A DNA stretch of 64,000 bases from Ischnura elegans (lineage: Eukaryota; Arthropoda; Insecta; Odonata; Coenagrionidae): contig NC_060251.1 in the NCBI RefSeq assembly GCF_921293095.1, positions 88,584,566 through 88,648,565 on the forward strand, written 5' to 3'. Made by a program: the position numbers and the translations under genes. Shown here one piece after another: positions 23,238-34,300 of the stretch (position 1 is its first letter; each line of letters starts with the position of its first letter). The notes below the pieces were generated by a model. The model was not told the DNA's origin. It worked only from the letters and a program-made list of their open reading frames with translations, and did no database searches.

Positions 23238-23590
23238 AATGGATATTGCTACATCTCAATATTTATATTTTTTGAACTAGGAAGTCAAAGTACGCGTGCA
23301 TGTTTTCTATACTGAATAAACGGGGTAAGTCCAAAGATCTTAAATCTAAAAATGCTGCGAATTATCTCAAAATAATTTCCTGCGTCGTATTCTGGAAGTT
23401 CGTAAGTGATATTTCCTTATTAAATTTTCTAATGAATGAGCAATGTTCAACAGGAATTATGGATGCAATGATGACTTTTGTCGACAGCTGTGCCATTTTC
23501 TATTGATTATAATGTATACATTTGCACTTTGTTACGGGAATGATGGATTTATTTATGGTTACTTTTGAAGACCAGGTACTTACAGAATTA
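23238..23590 (+). repeat. Direct repeat copy 1 (partner 24530-24898)
   Basis: Ordered shared blocks: ATTGCT, CTCAATATTT, TATCTCAAAATAATTTC, GTCGTA, CTGGAAGTTC and GGGAATGATGGATTTATT. About 1.29 kb from its partner. Confidence 0.85.
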
Positions 23591-24529
23591 ACTTGAAAAT
23601 GACTGATTTGTCGAAACTTGTCGTCGCCACACTAATCATTCCTAGGGAAAGAAGCACACCATTCTGTCAATTTCGGCTGTCACTTACAATTAGTGGAAGT
23701 CCATATCATCGATCAAAAAATAAACTGCATTTTTCCACAATAATTTTAGTTTTCCTCGCCGGTTTCAGTCAAGCTCTCACAGAATCATCGCGATTATTAA
23801 AGTAAAGTTAGATTTTTCAGTGAAAATTGCAAATTTATTTTCCATTGGGATTAAGGATTATTTATGATAGGTCCACTGTGATTCACTGTCATAATTATTT
23901 CTACGTCGTGACGCTGCGTATTTTATTACAAGTCAAAATGACATTAGCGTTTTTGTTTTAATTGAATTTAACGTGTAGATGTGCAAGTATGTATAGCAAA
24001 CATCGCATACCTGCGTAGCTGTAAATAACTTCGAGAAAAGTTAGGCAAGTAATTATAATTTATTGTTTATCCGGAATCCGGGTATTAACACGTTGCGTAA
24101 GGATCACGACAATCGTCGTTTTTACGGTTGAATCCATTTATTTTTCCAATTTTAATTTGATTATTTAATTGTTTATCACCTCAAGAGCATTAATGTCTTA
24201 CTGATATTGGTGTTGCTACCGGGCCCAAATTACGTTTGAGAGATAAGATGAATTATGCCTGATTAAAAGCAGATCGGTTTGGAAAATAGTGGTTGTTGAA
24301 AGCGAAACCTTTCTTACGGAGTATCTGCAAATACAAGACCGCCCGGAGGAAACTTTCGCCGGAAGGCGGATATTTCCGCGAAAGTTTTTCGCCGCGCCCC
24401 CCCAACTGGCCCAGGTCCACGGCGAATGTGTGTCAAGAGTTTCTTATTTTCTTTTCAGCGATCAACCAATCAGGTTCGAAGCGCCGAAATGAAAAGTGAA
24501 GCTATTTCAACCATAATCGCGCGTACATA

Positions 24530-24898
24530 AATGAATATTGCTGCACCTCAATATTTCTGTTTTGAAACTAGAAAGTCAAATCACCAATTCATTTGGTGTC
24601 TTTGTAGAATAAATGGGAAAAATCCGAAGAGCTTAAATGTAAGAATGCTCCAATCTATCTCAAAATAATTTCTTGTGTCGTACGCTGGAAGTTCCTAATC
24701 GATAACTTCTAATTAAATTGCCCAGTTAATGCGCTATTTTTCTCAGGAGTTATAGATGTAATGATGATTGTTTTGACATTATTAAGACCAAATAATTGTG
24801 CTATTTCCTAGTGAATGGTGACGAATGTATAAATATGAACTTTGCCACGGGAATGATGGATTTATTGATAATTATTTTTGTAGACCAAGACATTGAAT
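24530..24898 (+). repeat. Direct repeat copy 2 (partner 23238-23590)
   Basis: Same ordered blocks as the partner, with a small insertion near 24785-24800. Confidence 0.85.
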
Positions 24899-25239
24899 CT
24901 ATTTGGAAACCATTTAAAATAGGACGCAATTCTTGTCTGTCTTCGAGAGACTGAAACAAACCTTCGTAATAGTGACTCTGTCTCCCCTCGACCGTAGGGC
25001 TGGTGCTTCAGTATATTCCCTCTTCTTTCCCCGGTGTCGCTCGAAGGTCGAAGATTTCTTTATGAACAAGAACGAGGAAAACCACTCTCACCTTCCTCCT
25101 TTGCGAAAACACTTTTTAAAAGGCACCCCTTTGTATTTAAAAGAAAAACACTAATAATTGGCACTCACTGCACTAGAACCAAGGCTATTAAAGGCCCTTC
25201 TTTGGGAATTTATCATTAATTGGGCAAGTTAAAAACACC

Positions 25240-25870
25240 AGATTCATTTCTCCGACGAAAGCACTTGTCTCCTCCAGTCCGGCGTCAGTTGCTTGCAATG
25301 CGTGCCCTGGGACGTCAATCGTTGGACTCCCGCAGAGCCGAAAACTGGGTTGCGTATCGCATCCCGTTCGTCTTATTTTTTTCTCACACTTCCCCCTTTT
25401 TTTGAAAACTCCCCCGACGCAGGGAACGCGCCGCCGCCGCACGCTGCGTTCTTGTCACATCTGGCGGGAGTCTCACCGTTTTGTTTTTATTCTCCCGAGA
25501 TGACTTAATATCCTCGGCAATTAGCCGGCCCCGCGATGCGGCGACGCCGGTCTCTTCGTCCGCAGGCTTTTATCCGGGCGCCCCGTCGAGGAACTCCCGC
25601 GTGCTCTTCTCAACCGGAGGCGACCAACTGTGAGGCGGAGGGGCTCTCTTCGGCTCATCTGTCCGCCCATCTTCCTCCTCCTCCTCCCCTACTCCTTTCC
25701 CCCCTCTCTCCCCCTTCCCCCTCTTGAGCTCATCCTATCCGCCGCGCCGCCTCTCGCGTACGTATTGTCCTCAGATGAGACCGACTGTACGCTCTCTCTC
25801 CCCTCCCTTTCTTCGCTGCTAAGTCCCGCGCCAGGAATCCGCGTCTTAACACATTGTGGTTCGTTCACGT
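25240..25870. other. GC-rich and pyrimidine-rich block
   Basis: CpG-containing and strongly C/T-biased (25670-25730 especially). Several overlapping frames of low complexity, no recognisable exon. It may be a promoter-like island or decayed element; undecided. Confidence 0.25.
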
Positions 25871-25910
25871 AAAATTACGTGTTTCCGCATCCAGCGGTAG
25901 TGGTCCGGTC

Positions 25911-26209
25911 CAGTGGCGCAGCGAGGGGGGGGGGTTTGGGGGATAAACCCCCTCCCCCCAGAGCTCTTTAAGTTTAATCCATTTTACTGAATCGGATTGA
26001 TATTACCAATGGAATAGTGTAAGGATTAATAAAACATCCCTCAGAAAGCCGTAAAATTCACCATTTTGAACCATTTATGTACAAATTCCGCAATTTATTA
26101 ATCTCACACATACCGCTTATCCTGGTGGGTATTCCATACCTCCACACGCCGCGGCATTAGTTGCAAATTTACCTCCACCCCCCACCCTTAATTCCTGGCT
26201 GCGCCCCTA
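25911..26209. mobile_element. hAT-like MITE with perfect 8-bp target duplication
   Basis: Ends CAGTGGCGCAGCGAGG and TTCCTGGCTGCGCCCCTA. GTCCGGTC flanks both sides (25903-25910 and 26210-26217) without mismatch. G9 and C6-7 runs lie just inside the left end. No coding frame. Confidence 0.92.
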
Positions 26210-26539
26210 GTCCGGTCACGTATTTTTACCTGTTTTTGTATTATTATTTGTCACTTCCATCTACGGAATTGTTTTGGACTGTTTGACCAAGTTATTGTTC
26301 TTGCAAAGAATAAATAAGCACACATGCATTAAATATATATGTTCATTATAAAACGCGTGTATGCTCTTGCAACAAATATGCATTAGTTCTCGAATTGTGT
26401 GAGTTTAATGGTATACTTGTAGCTTCTGCGTAAAAATTAAAAAAATGGCCGCCCTCCAGGGCTAGTCAAATGCAAAAGGTATCGGACCAACAAGTGTTAA
26501 AACGTTGCGCACGGCTCATGTTTATCTTCTTTTTCCATA

Positions 26540-26602
26540 ACCATGCGTTAAGGGAAGACTGGAGGCGTTTGAGATGTGGTTCTGGAGAAGAATGGAGATA
26601 AA
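26540..26602 (+). mobile_element. LINE fragment (RT C-terminal motif)
   Basis: In one frame it reads RLEAFEMWFWRRME, a motif typical of the region after the RT domain in arthropod endonuclease-RT LINEs; the same motif occurs at about 27538-27580. Confidence 0.55.
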
Positions 26603-26647
26603 ATTAAATTACCATAAAATGTAATAAGAATAAGGAGAACCATCAGG

Positions 26648-27216
26648 CAGTAGCGTTGCCAGGATTTTTAAATGGGGGGGGGGTCACCGGGGATTTCGGG
26701 ACCCCTTTGGGCAGTGGCGCAGCCAAGACTTTAGTTCGAGGGGGTCCATAACCAGGGGGGAAAATGTTTGAAAAACAGGGTACTAAGTAATGGTATTTAA
26801 ACTAATTATAACTCGTTTAATGATCGAAAAAACGTCATTTGTTAAATAATTATTATGTAAATTAATGATTTTTCAATATTTCGTTTTATTTTTTCTTATG
26901 AAGGAAAATGATTGTGTTTTCATATTTGGGGGGGGGGACCCCCGCGGTCCCTGCAACTGGCCACGCCACTGCTTCCGGGGTGTATGGAAAACACCCCCGG
27001 GCAAAGAAGAATTAGGGAGTCCTCCCCCGGATAATTTTGGGATTTTTGATGTTGAAAAGAGATGATGAAGAGAGAACGTGATAGGACTCAAAAACAGTAT
27101 TTTTGTACGAGTATTTATTAAAATAAAGTATATAATTCATGAAAAATGAAGTAATAAAGGCTCAAGGGGACGGGGGGTGGACCTGGAAACCTCCGCTCCT
27201 CATGTCTACGCCAGTG
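26648..27216. mobile_element. hAT-like MITE (outer), interrupted by a second one
   Basis: Ends CAGTAGCGTTGCCAGG and CATGTCTACGCCAGTG. Flanks CCATCAGG (26640-26647) and GCATCACG (27217-27224) match at 6 of 8. The sequence is split by the insertion at 26712-26971; without it the element is about 300 bp, like its relatives. Confidence 0.75.
26712..26971. mobile_element. hAT-like MITE (inner, nested)
   Basis: Ends CAGTGGCGCAGCCAAG and GGCCACGCCACTG. Flanks CCTTTGGG and CTTCCGGG match at 5 of 8. The interior matches 6537-6816 and 9818-10074 (reversed). It lies wholly within 26648-27216. Confidence 0.8.
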
Positions 27217-27299
27217 GCATCACGGTCATATTAACATCTATTAACAAGTGTTTTATGTTATGTACTTGTTCAACATTTCCATCTCACGTGTGAGACCAA

Positions 27300-28125
27300 A
27301 GGTAAAAAAGTTATTAGGGAAAAACTGGAGCAGGTTGAGCAAGTCAGCTACTTGGCTAACTCATAGAGGAAAACGGATATAGTTGTAGAAATATCTAGAA
27401 AAGAGTTGCATTAGCAAAGAAGACGTCAATGATCAGGAAGGAGCTTATCTGGGAATCGTTATATAAGACTTGAAAAAAGGTTAGTGAAGTGAAGTGCTTT
27501 ACGGTGCGGAAACGTGGATACTGGAGAAGGAAATACTGGATGCGTTTGAGATGTGGGTCTGGAGAAGAATGGAGGAGGTGAAGTGGACGGAAAGGAGGAA
27601 TAATGACGAAGTACTGGACATCATGGGAGACAGTTACTAGATAAGATACGGAAGGGACAGAAGTTATGGATGGAGCGAGTACTAAGCGGGTAGCAGATGT
27701 TAAGGCCGTTTTACACGGTACACGGAATTGCGCAGTCTGACGTACGTGTGAAGGCGCAATCAAAATTGCGTCGTGTAAAGCGGTGAATTGCTTGAACACA
27801 TGCGAGAATGCGTGGATGCGAGACGGCAAAATAGCCCGTTCTAATTTCGTTCATGCATTCGCGCAATTCCACGCCATTTTAGAAATTAATGCAGCTCTAA
27901 CCTGCGCAATTCCGTGTACCGTGTAAAACGGCCTTTAGAGGGTTGAATGTTGGGTAAACGAGGGAGAGGAGGGAAGAAAATAGGATTGTTGGAAAGAATT
28001 AAAGTGAGTAGTTCTAAATGTGAATCGAAGAGGGAAGGCCATTAGAGGATGGGAGAATGACTCAGTACTTCTTAATATTCTCCATGCAAACCTATTTTAA
28101 TCGGTAGAATCCTTTAATAATATTA
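27300..28125 (+). pseudogene. LINE C-terminal pseudogene, interrupted by a MITE
   Basis: Before the insertion the sequence reads LEQVEQVSYLANS (frame broken), then SEVLYGAETWILEKEILDAF, EMWVWRRMEEVKWT and NDEVLDIMGD. After it, a decayed GKRGRGGKK-type tail and a 3' end like that at 22245. These are hallmarks of arthropod endonuclease-RT LINEs downstream of the RT fingers. In-frame stops and frameshifts show it is dead. Confidence 0.75.
27703..27934. mobile_element. PIF/Harbinger-like MITE inserted in the LINE pseudogene
   Basis: Perfect ends AGGCCGTTTTACACGGTACA and TGTACCGTGTAAAACGGCCT. TTA at 27700-27702 and 27935-27937 is the target duplication, and removing element plus one TTA joins the LINE sequence cleanly. 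Related to 52213-52425 and 48799-48980. Confidence 0.9.
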
Positions 28126-28525
28126 TTATTACGTTGAGGACGGATAGCAAGAATCTTCGTTTTCACTGCTGCCTCTTTTTATTTTGCCAATTTAATTTAA
28201 TTTTTAAAGTGTTGTTCACATGTAACGGGCAACTATTATTAATAATTTAATATTGCTTAAGTTGTACTCTCTTAGGGTGTCTGCATATATTTCTGTTAAA
28301 ATAAAGTCATGTTTACGAAGTTGCTACTTTCACGCAATCACATCGCACTAGTTAGGGTTACTAACATAGTACCTTAGTAAGTGCTAAAAATGCATTTAAA
28401 ATTATGAAAAAGCTAGAAATAATAGCACCTTAAATAGGAAAGTGCATATTAAGGTGTTCAGGGTTGAATACCTGACAGAACAGAGGGGTACGAGGGATTT
28501 AAATACTGCCACACGCAACGTGTTC

Positions 28526-28916
28526 AGCCTGAATCACACCATCATTTCTTTCGAGTGATCACTCGAGCGACCGCTTTTCGGAACCGGAAAAGCTATCGCT
28601 CAAGTGATCATTTTTCTGAATCACACGGTCCCTCCCGCCGTCGCTTCTCGCATCATATCTGCGATACTGCTCAATGTCGTTCCCGCGATTGTCAAACGTT
28701 GCGCTTCAATCGCTCCTTACGAGCATGCGTTCTTATTGGCTGACGTGGGGTTTCTGTGACGGTTTCAGTGACGGAAAAAGTGACCGGACGATTGATGAAA
28801 AAAGTGATGGGAATCCTCATCATTGCGGGAGTGATCGCGAAAAACAATTGCGCGCGACGATCATTTCCGAGTGATCACTCGAAAATGACGAAAAAAATGA
28901 TCGTGCGATTCAGGCT
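28526..28916. mobile_element. AGCCTGAATCAC-family MITE, complete copy
   Basis: Ends AGCCTGAATCACACCATCAT and ATGATCGTGCGATTCAGGCT. The interior matches 1143-1601 (TATTGGCTGACGTGGGGTTT, GGTTTCAGTGACGGAAAAAG). Flanks read TTCA on both sides if the terminal A/T is assigned to the duplication; a 3-bp TTA model does not fit this copy. Confidence 0.8.
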
Positions 28917-28959
28917 TCAATGACAGGTTTTGAGGGACCAAAAGAGTATTCGCTCGACC

Positions 28960-29080
28960 CATCATTTTCTGAATCGCACAGTCATTCTCACCGTCCCTTT
29001 TTCCGTCGCATGTGCCGTCACTTTCTGTAGTTAAAACCGTCGTGCGATGAAATTTCGGCGCGAAACCGCCGCGAATCACC
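28960..29080. mobile_element. Fragment of the AGCCTGAATCAC MITE family
   Basis: CATTTTCTGAATCGCACAGT then CACCGTCCCTTTTTCCGTCG, as in the interior of the family. Confidence 0.5.
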
Positions 29081-29699
29081 GATGGCGGCGCTGAAGGCAG
29101 TGACGTAATTTTCCAATATGTCCAACGCATTGAGGATAGTGTTGTGATGATAACATAGCCATAATAGGATGAATCGTCGAGCCATTGCGAATATTAAAGT
29201 TAAAATATCAAGGAAGTTTTTTCTTGGTTTTGAGGAGTTATTTCGATACCTAGAAGCAACCACAAATTGCAGAAAATATTCAGGAATAATAAATATAGCT
29301 GAAATAGCTTATGATACCTCACGGCGATTACTGAAGGACGTTCTAATGGCCATAATTGCGTGACGCTGATAAAAAAACTCTTTCATTAGAAGGTAGAAAA
29401 AAAAGTCATAATACATTGGCTACCGTAATTGTTATAAACCTTCAAACCACTGTCACAGTATATGATGAATTTTTGCAATGAATGGCGACTGAAAGGCATT
29501 ATACATTATTATGAATGCATATAACATATTAATTACGAAGTTATGATAGCTTATTACCAAAAATATAATTAGAAAAATCATAAAATACCTAAAAATCCCA
29601 ATGATTTGTCAACGTGATTCCCATAAGTTAGTCCTTGGTATCCTCAGAGCTCTACTTCTGAATTCGGCCGAATAGTTAGCGTATTTCATGTCTGGATTC

Positions 29700-29935
29700 T
29701 CGAGATTCGTACTGTTAGCGTCCGTGCATTCTGATTGGATGAAGGACAGTGCCATCGACAGTTTCAACGACGGATGAAGGGACGTGCGAGAGATGGAGAA
29801 AGGGATGGGGTTTCCATCCCTCAAGCTATCGCGGAAAGTGATAGCGTGTAAATGTAAATTTGTCCGCTATCATTGGAGCGATCGCTGGAGCTGTCCCTCG
29901 GAAGGGATGGAAAAAATGATCGTGTGATGCAGGCT
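29700..29935. mobile_element. AGCCTGAATCAC-family MITE, right part
   Basis: GCATTCTGATTGGATGAAGG, GACGGATGAAGGGACGTG, GAGCGATCGCTGGAGCTGTC and the right end ATGATCGTGTGATGCAGGCT followed by TTA. The left terminus is not found. Confidence 0.65.
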
Positions 29936-29938
29936 TTA

Positions 29939-31235
29939 GCCGAGTGCATTGTACCAAGAATTTTTTACTGGGCCTCTCCATTACCGTTTTGCAGATTGAC
30001 TGGTGTGTTGCCGACTTGAGGGTTTACGTCCAGAAGAATATACTTTTTTATTGTAAATTCTGCTCATTTTTACCACTTTACTGGCATTTCGGTCAGATTG
30101 ATAAAATACAGGGAGAAGTGTTTTTGTAACCAACGGTCCACGGAAGCTTCAGTCTAAAATAATAGTTTTACTCTCATCCTTTTCGTTTTTGCGGTTGGAC
30201 TATGAGATACATAGTAATGGTGGCCGAGCAATTTTTCCATCTTGTATCGGGGAGTTGATCGTGTTTTTTTTACTGTGTTTTTACCCTTCTAGTGTAGGAC
30301 GCTTGCCTGCTGATCAAAGGGAGCTTGTTATAAGTAAAATAGGGCATTGCAATATTTCTGCTGAGTTTGTCCATTGTCCAATTTTACTAATATTAAGAAC
30401 GTCGAACACATCGTGCCTCCCATAATACAAGATAAAGGGACCTTGGTTCAAATCCGCATTTAGCCTTTGAGTTTAGTGGACATTGCCAGTATATTCTTTA
30501 TCTCCCCCTAGGGGAAGCTTTCTTCGCCATGATGTCCCGCGCACCGGATCCTCGTAATCTAGACCATGCTATTTCCATGGGTATTTACCCAATGCCGTTT
30601 TATATGCCCGAAATATGGGTGATTATGACATTTTGAGAATGGTATTAAAATGATTATGATGGACCATATATTTCATACACCAAGGATTTTTTTTTTGTTT
30701 GCTTTTGAAGTAAACTTATCAAATCCTTTGAAGCTTGATAACTAATGTTATTTTCAGCCTCTTCTATATCTTCGTTTATTCAAAGACCATACTCGGCTTA
30801 TAAATCTCAGGTCATTAAAGCATATTTGCTTATATTGTTCCCCCTCTCTCCTCTGATATTTGGTTCTATATTCACTGCTGCCTGCCAGGTAGAAAAAACA
30901 AATGAGTCATAATCTGCGAATATATCATCAGCACAAAGCTACATAGTGATGCAAAATAAGAGCAGAGAAATTAAACTGTCGGCTATTGCTTACGGTTGTT
31001 TATGAAAATTTGTGTTATTACTGTCATCTGAGAAATTGTTCAATTGTAAAATTAATTTTGTGAAAATGACTATGTGTGTTCTTTTATCGATATGGGACCA
31101 TTGTTAATTAATTATTAAGATATCTAAATATTTCAGTGAACTGGGGTTTGAAACTGTGACGCACTAAAATTTTCATTTTTTCCTCCTTGTTTGCTGTTGT
31201 CAAGTATAAATATGTGACATAATTTTATTTTTCAG
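29939..31235. other. Sequence upstream of the first recognised MICU1 exon
   Basis: Probably MICU1 intron. Searched by eye for the conserved helix before EF-hand 1 and not found. No repeats recognised. Confidence 0.4.
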
Positions 31236-31396
31236 CTTCCAGGAGGCATTTTGAAATTGCATTCCGAATGTTTGACCTGAATGGTGATGGGGATGTGGAC
31301 TCAGAAGAATTTGAAAAAGTGGCAACATTAATTCGAAGCCAAACATCAATTGGAGTAAGGCATAGAGATCATGCAAATACAGGAAATACCTTTAAG
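31236..31396 (+). CDS. MICU1: MICU1 exon with EF-hand 1
   Basis: The acceptor TTTTTCAG ends at 31235 and the donor GTTAGT starts at 31397. Two bases complete a codon from an upstream exon, then 53 codons begin [19 protein letters not shown]. The EF-hand loop [12 protein letters not shown] is complete. The exon ends in phase 0 after GNTFK. The preceding exon should encode the conserved SDYIFL-type helix. I could not locate it. Confidence 0.95.
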
Positions 31397-34300
31397 GTTA
31401 GTAAACCATAATGGATTATTATGAAGTGAGTGTTGGAATAAGTCAATTCTATTTTTGGAACTTAGTGGTAAATTATGGTTGCCATAATTCACTAAAAATA
31501 CTTGTCCTAAGTAGGCAAAAAATTTATATTTGTGTAATGAGGAATTGTATTCATGTAGGCCTCTTGAAACATTCATTTAATCTCATCTTTGCAATGTTTC
31601 TATTTTTTTGTGCCTAGTAAAATTATTACTTATGTCCTCATTGCTTAAGTTGGGCTTGCTTTATAACTAGTATACATATTAGTCAATTGTAATAGCACTA
31701 TCATCTTTTATTATGTCCATTATCGTTCATTATTACAGATTTCAGGCAATGTTGTTAAATATTCTCTTTAGAAAATTATAGGTGTATGTGGACATTGAAA
31801 AATTACTTTGTAAGTGCTCAAAAGCTTTTTTAACGTCTCTCTTCCTGAAAATCATTGAATCTCTCTCTTTGTGTTCATTGAGCCTTTGAAGTTACCTAAA
31901 TATTTAGAACTATCAGAATTGAAGTATTGTACTTGTAAGTCAGTATCAAACTGAGGAATATTTTTTTGTTGATATGAAATACATGTTGTATCCCTAATGC
32001 AACCCGTAAATATAATTTTTGGTCAGCCCCTACTGGTTGCAGTGCATTTCAATCAGTTGGCATTGGTGGGGGGCCCCTTGCTGTGCAGTGCTTTCAATGC
32101 CATTCTTCACTGTACGTAGTGAAATCAGGATGGCTGATTTATGAAACCTCTTTTGGATACCATGTGGCTATGAGTAATGGTAGATTTTGTTGAACAGCTA
32201 TAGGCTGCAACATTCTGCAGATGTTGTCTCAAAATTTACCTGAATCTACAAATTGCCTGAGCAATTCTTTTGGAGGTATATTACATTCTATATGTGAGTA
32301 ACAAAGTTCATCAAGAAATTTAAGGGGGGCCAGGAAGGGTTGGGCAATGATCCCTGCTGTGAGCTGCCATCAGTAAGAGGAACCAGTGATACTGTAGCAT
32401 TAAATTAAAATATCTTAAATTCTGATCACCAAAATGGGCAGTTTAAGAGTGGGATGAATGGGTTACGAATGTACAAGTGATTTGGACGGCAATGAGTTTG
32501 CAGCAGTGAGAACAGCCTCAAATGAGGTTTCCTTTAAGACTTATTGGGATTGAGTCTGTAAAAAATGGAATGAAAATTATCAAATTACTGATGTTTGAAT
32601 CACGGTAATAATTTTGTCTCAGTTGACAACTCTTCTTAGTCTGTGTCTTAACTTGCATCGCGGGTGCTTAAACTTTGTGCAATTATTGTCGAAAAACTCC
32701 TCAAGAAATTTTGTGACTTCATGTACAAATCCTCCACACATATCTTTGTTCTGTTTCCTGAAAGTTATTGATCATTGAGATACTCACTTAAGCTAGCCTT
32801 ATATTGACACAATTTTTTATGGAATAGTATTTTGTATATCAGACAAATGTAGCATCAAAGTTATCTACTTTACATATTCTTATCAATATTTTATCAAAAT
32901 CCCCATTCCCCATTTCCTTATGGTATTGATTATAAATTAAATGAAATAAGCCTGAGATCTCCTAAAAATTTTTTCATTCCGTTTTTCAGGGAGTAAACTC
33001 AGCACTAACAACGTACTTCTTTGGCTCAAATTTGGAAAAGAAGCTCACAATTGAAAAGTTCCTCGAATTTCAGCAGCAGCTGCAACGAGAAATATTAAGC
33101 CTGGAGGTGAGTTACCTGTTTTTTTGTCACAGTGGTATAACTTTATGCAACTTGATGATCAATAGTGGGAAAGCATGAACCATTTTTTTCTTGGACTTCG
33201 GTCCGGAAATCTTGTAATTGTCAGCTGGGATGTTTAAGGTGATTGTTTTGAGTAATGATGCATAGTTATGTAAGATGGATGGGATTATTAATCCAGTATT
33301 ATCATCATCCTCATTAGTATTTAATTGGTCTGTATTAAAACTAATGGAAATTGCTGTAAATGTGTGGAAATTGAATCTAAATTGAAGTATTAATTGCATT
33401 GATTCAGAATGTAATGCATTATGAACATTTACAAGCTCTTCTAACTTCAAATTGATGTAGTATTCAAAGATGACATTGTTGAATATCTAAAGCATGTTTA
33501 TAAAATCCTACATATGTGTGTGCTTTCCACATGGTGGCAGAACTAGCATGTAGTGAGCTGCATGAAAATATCATAGTAAAACATGATTGCTGTAAATATT
33601 ATTCCAGTGGAGTCTATGATTTAACATCTTTTATCTCAACTATTAATTGTTTAAGTTCATTATTACAATTTGGCCATTCATCATGCATCATCTATTAATA
33701 TAAATTTTTAAAAGTGATAGTTTTTAAAGTTCCTCTTGTGCCTGATTTTTTTCTGTCGACATTTTTGTGGAATGAGTGGCCTTCTTCTCTTTTGCTTGTA
33801 GTTTTTGGCAGAAGGACTCAAGAAAAATTGTAATTATTGAGTTACGAGATTACCTCTCAGTTTAGCCCTTCTAGCCAATTGATTTTTTTGTATCAAATGT
33901 TACTGTCATTATATCCATCAGTGCTTGTTGTTTACCTTATCTATCATGCCCTCTCCTCAGTTCCTGAGAAAAGATCCAGATGAGAGAGGTAACATTTCGG
34001 AGGCAGACTTCACTGAGTTGCTCCTTGCGTATGGTGGCTATCCAACCAAAAAGAAGGCTAAAATGCTGAAGAGGGTGAAGAAGCAGTAAGGGCTTTGATT
34101 TTAATAACTACCTATCATCTTATTTTTTGATAGAATAATTTGTCCGAGAATGAACATTTAACCTTTAGGCATTAAAATCTAGCTACCTTGTTTGTACTCG
34201 AGTTATTTATACAGTACTTATTGTTAGTATCACCAAATAGCATAGTGAGTAGAGTGTTAATTGAGGTGAAAAGAAGTTTGGAACTTGAGTTTCCCTTGTG

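Noticed and set aside
25536..25872. Proline/leucine-rich overlapping frames
   Set aside because: Product of C/T-rich low-complexity DNA; two frames are open at once and neither has domain content.
27395..27829. 144-codon minus-strand frame
   Set aside because: It is antisense to the LINE pseudogene and runs into the MITE at 27703; not a gene.
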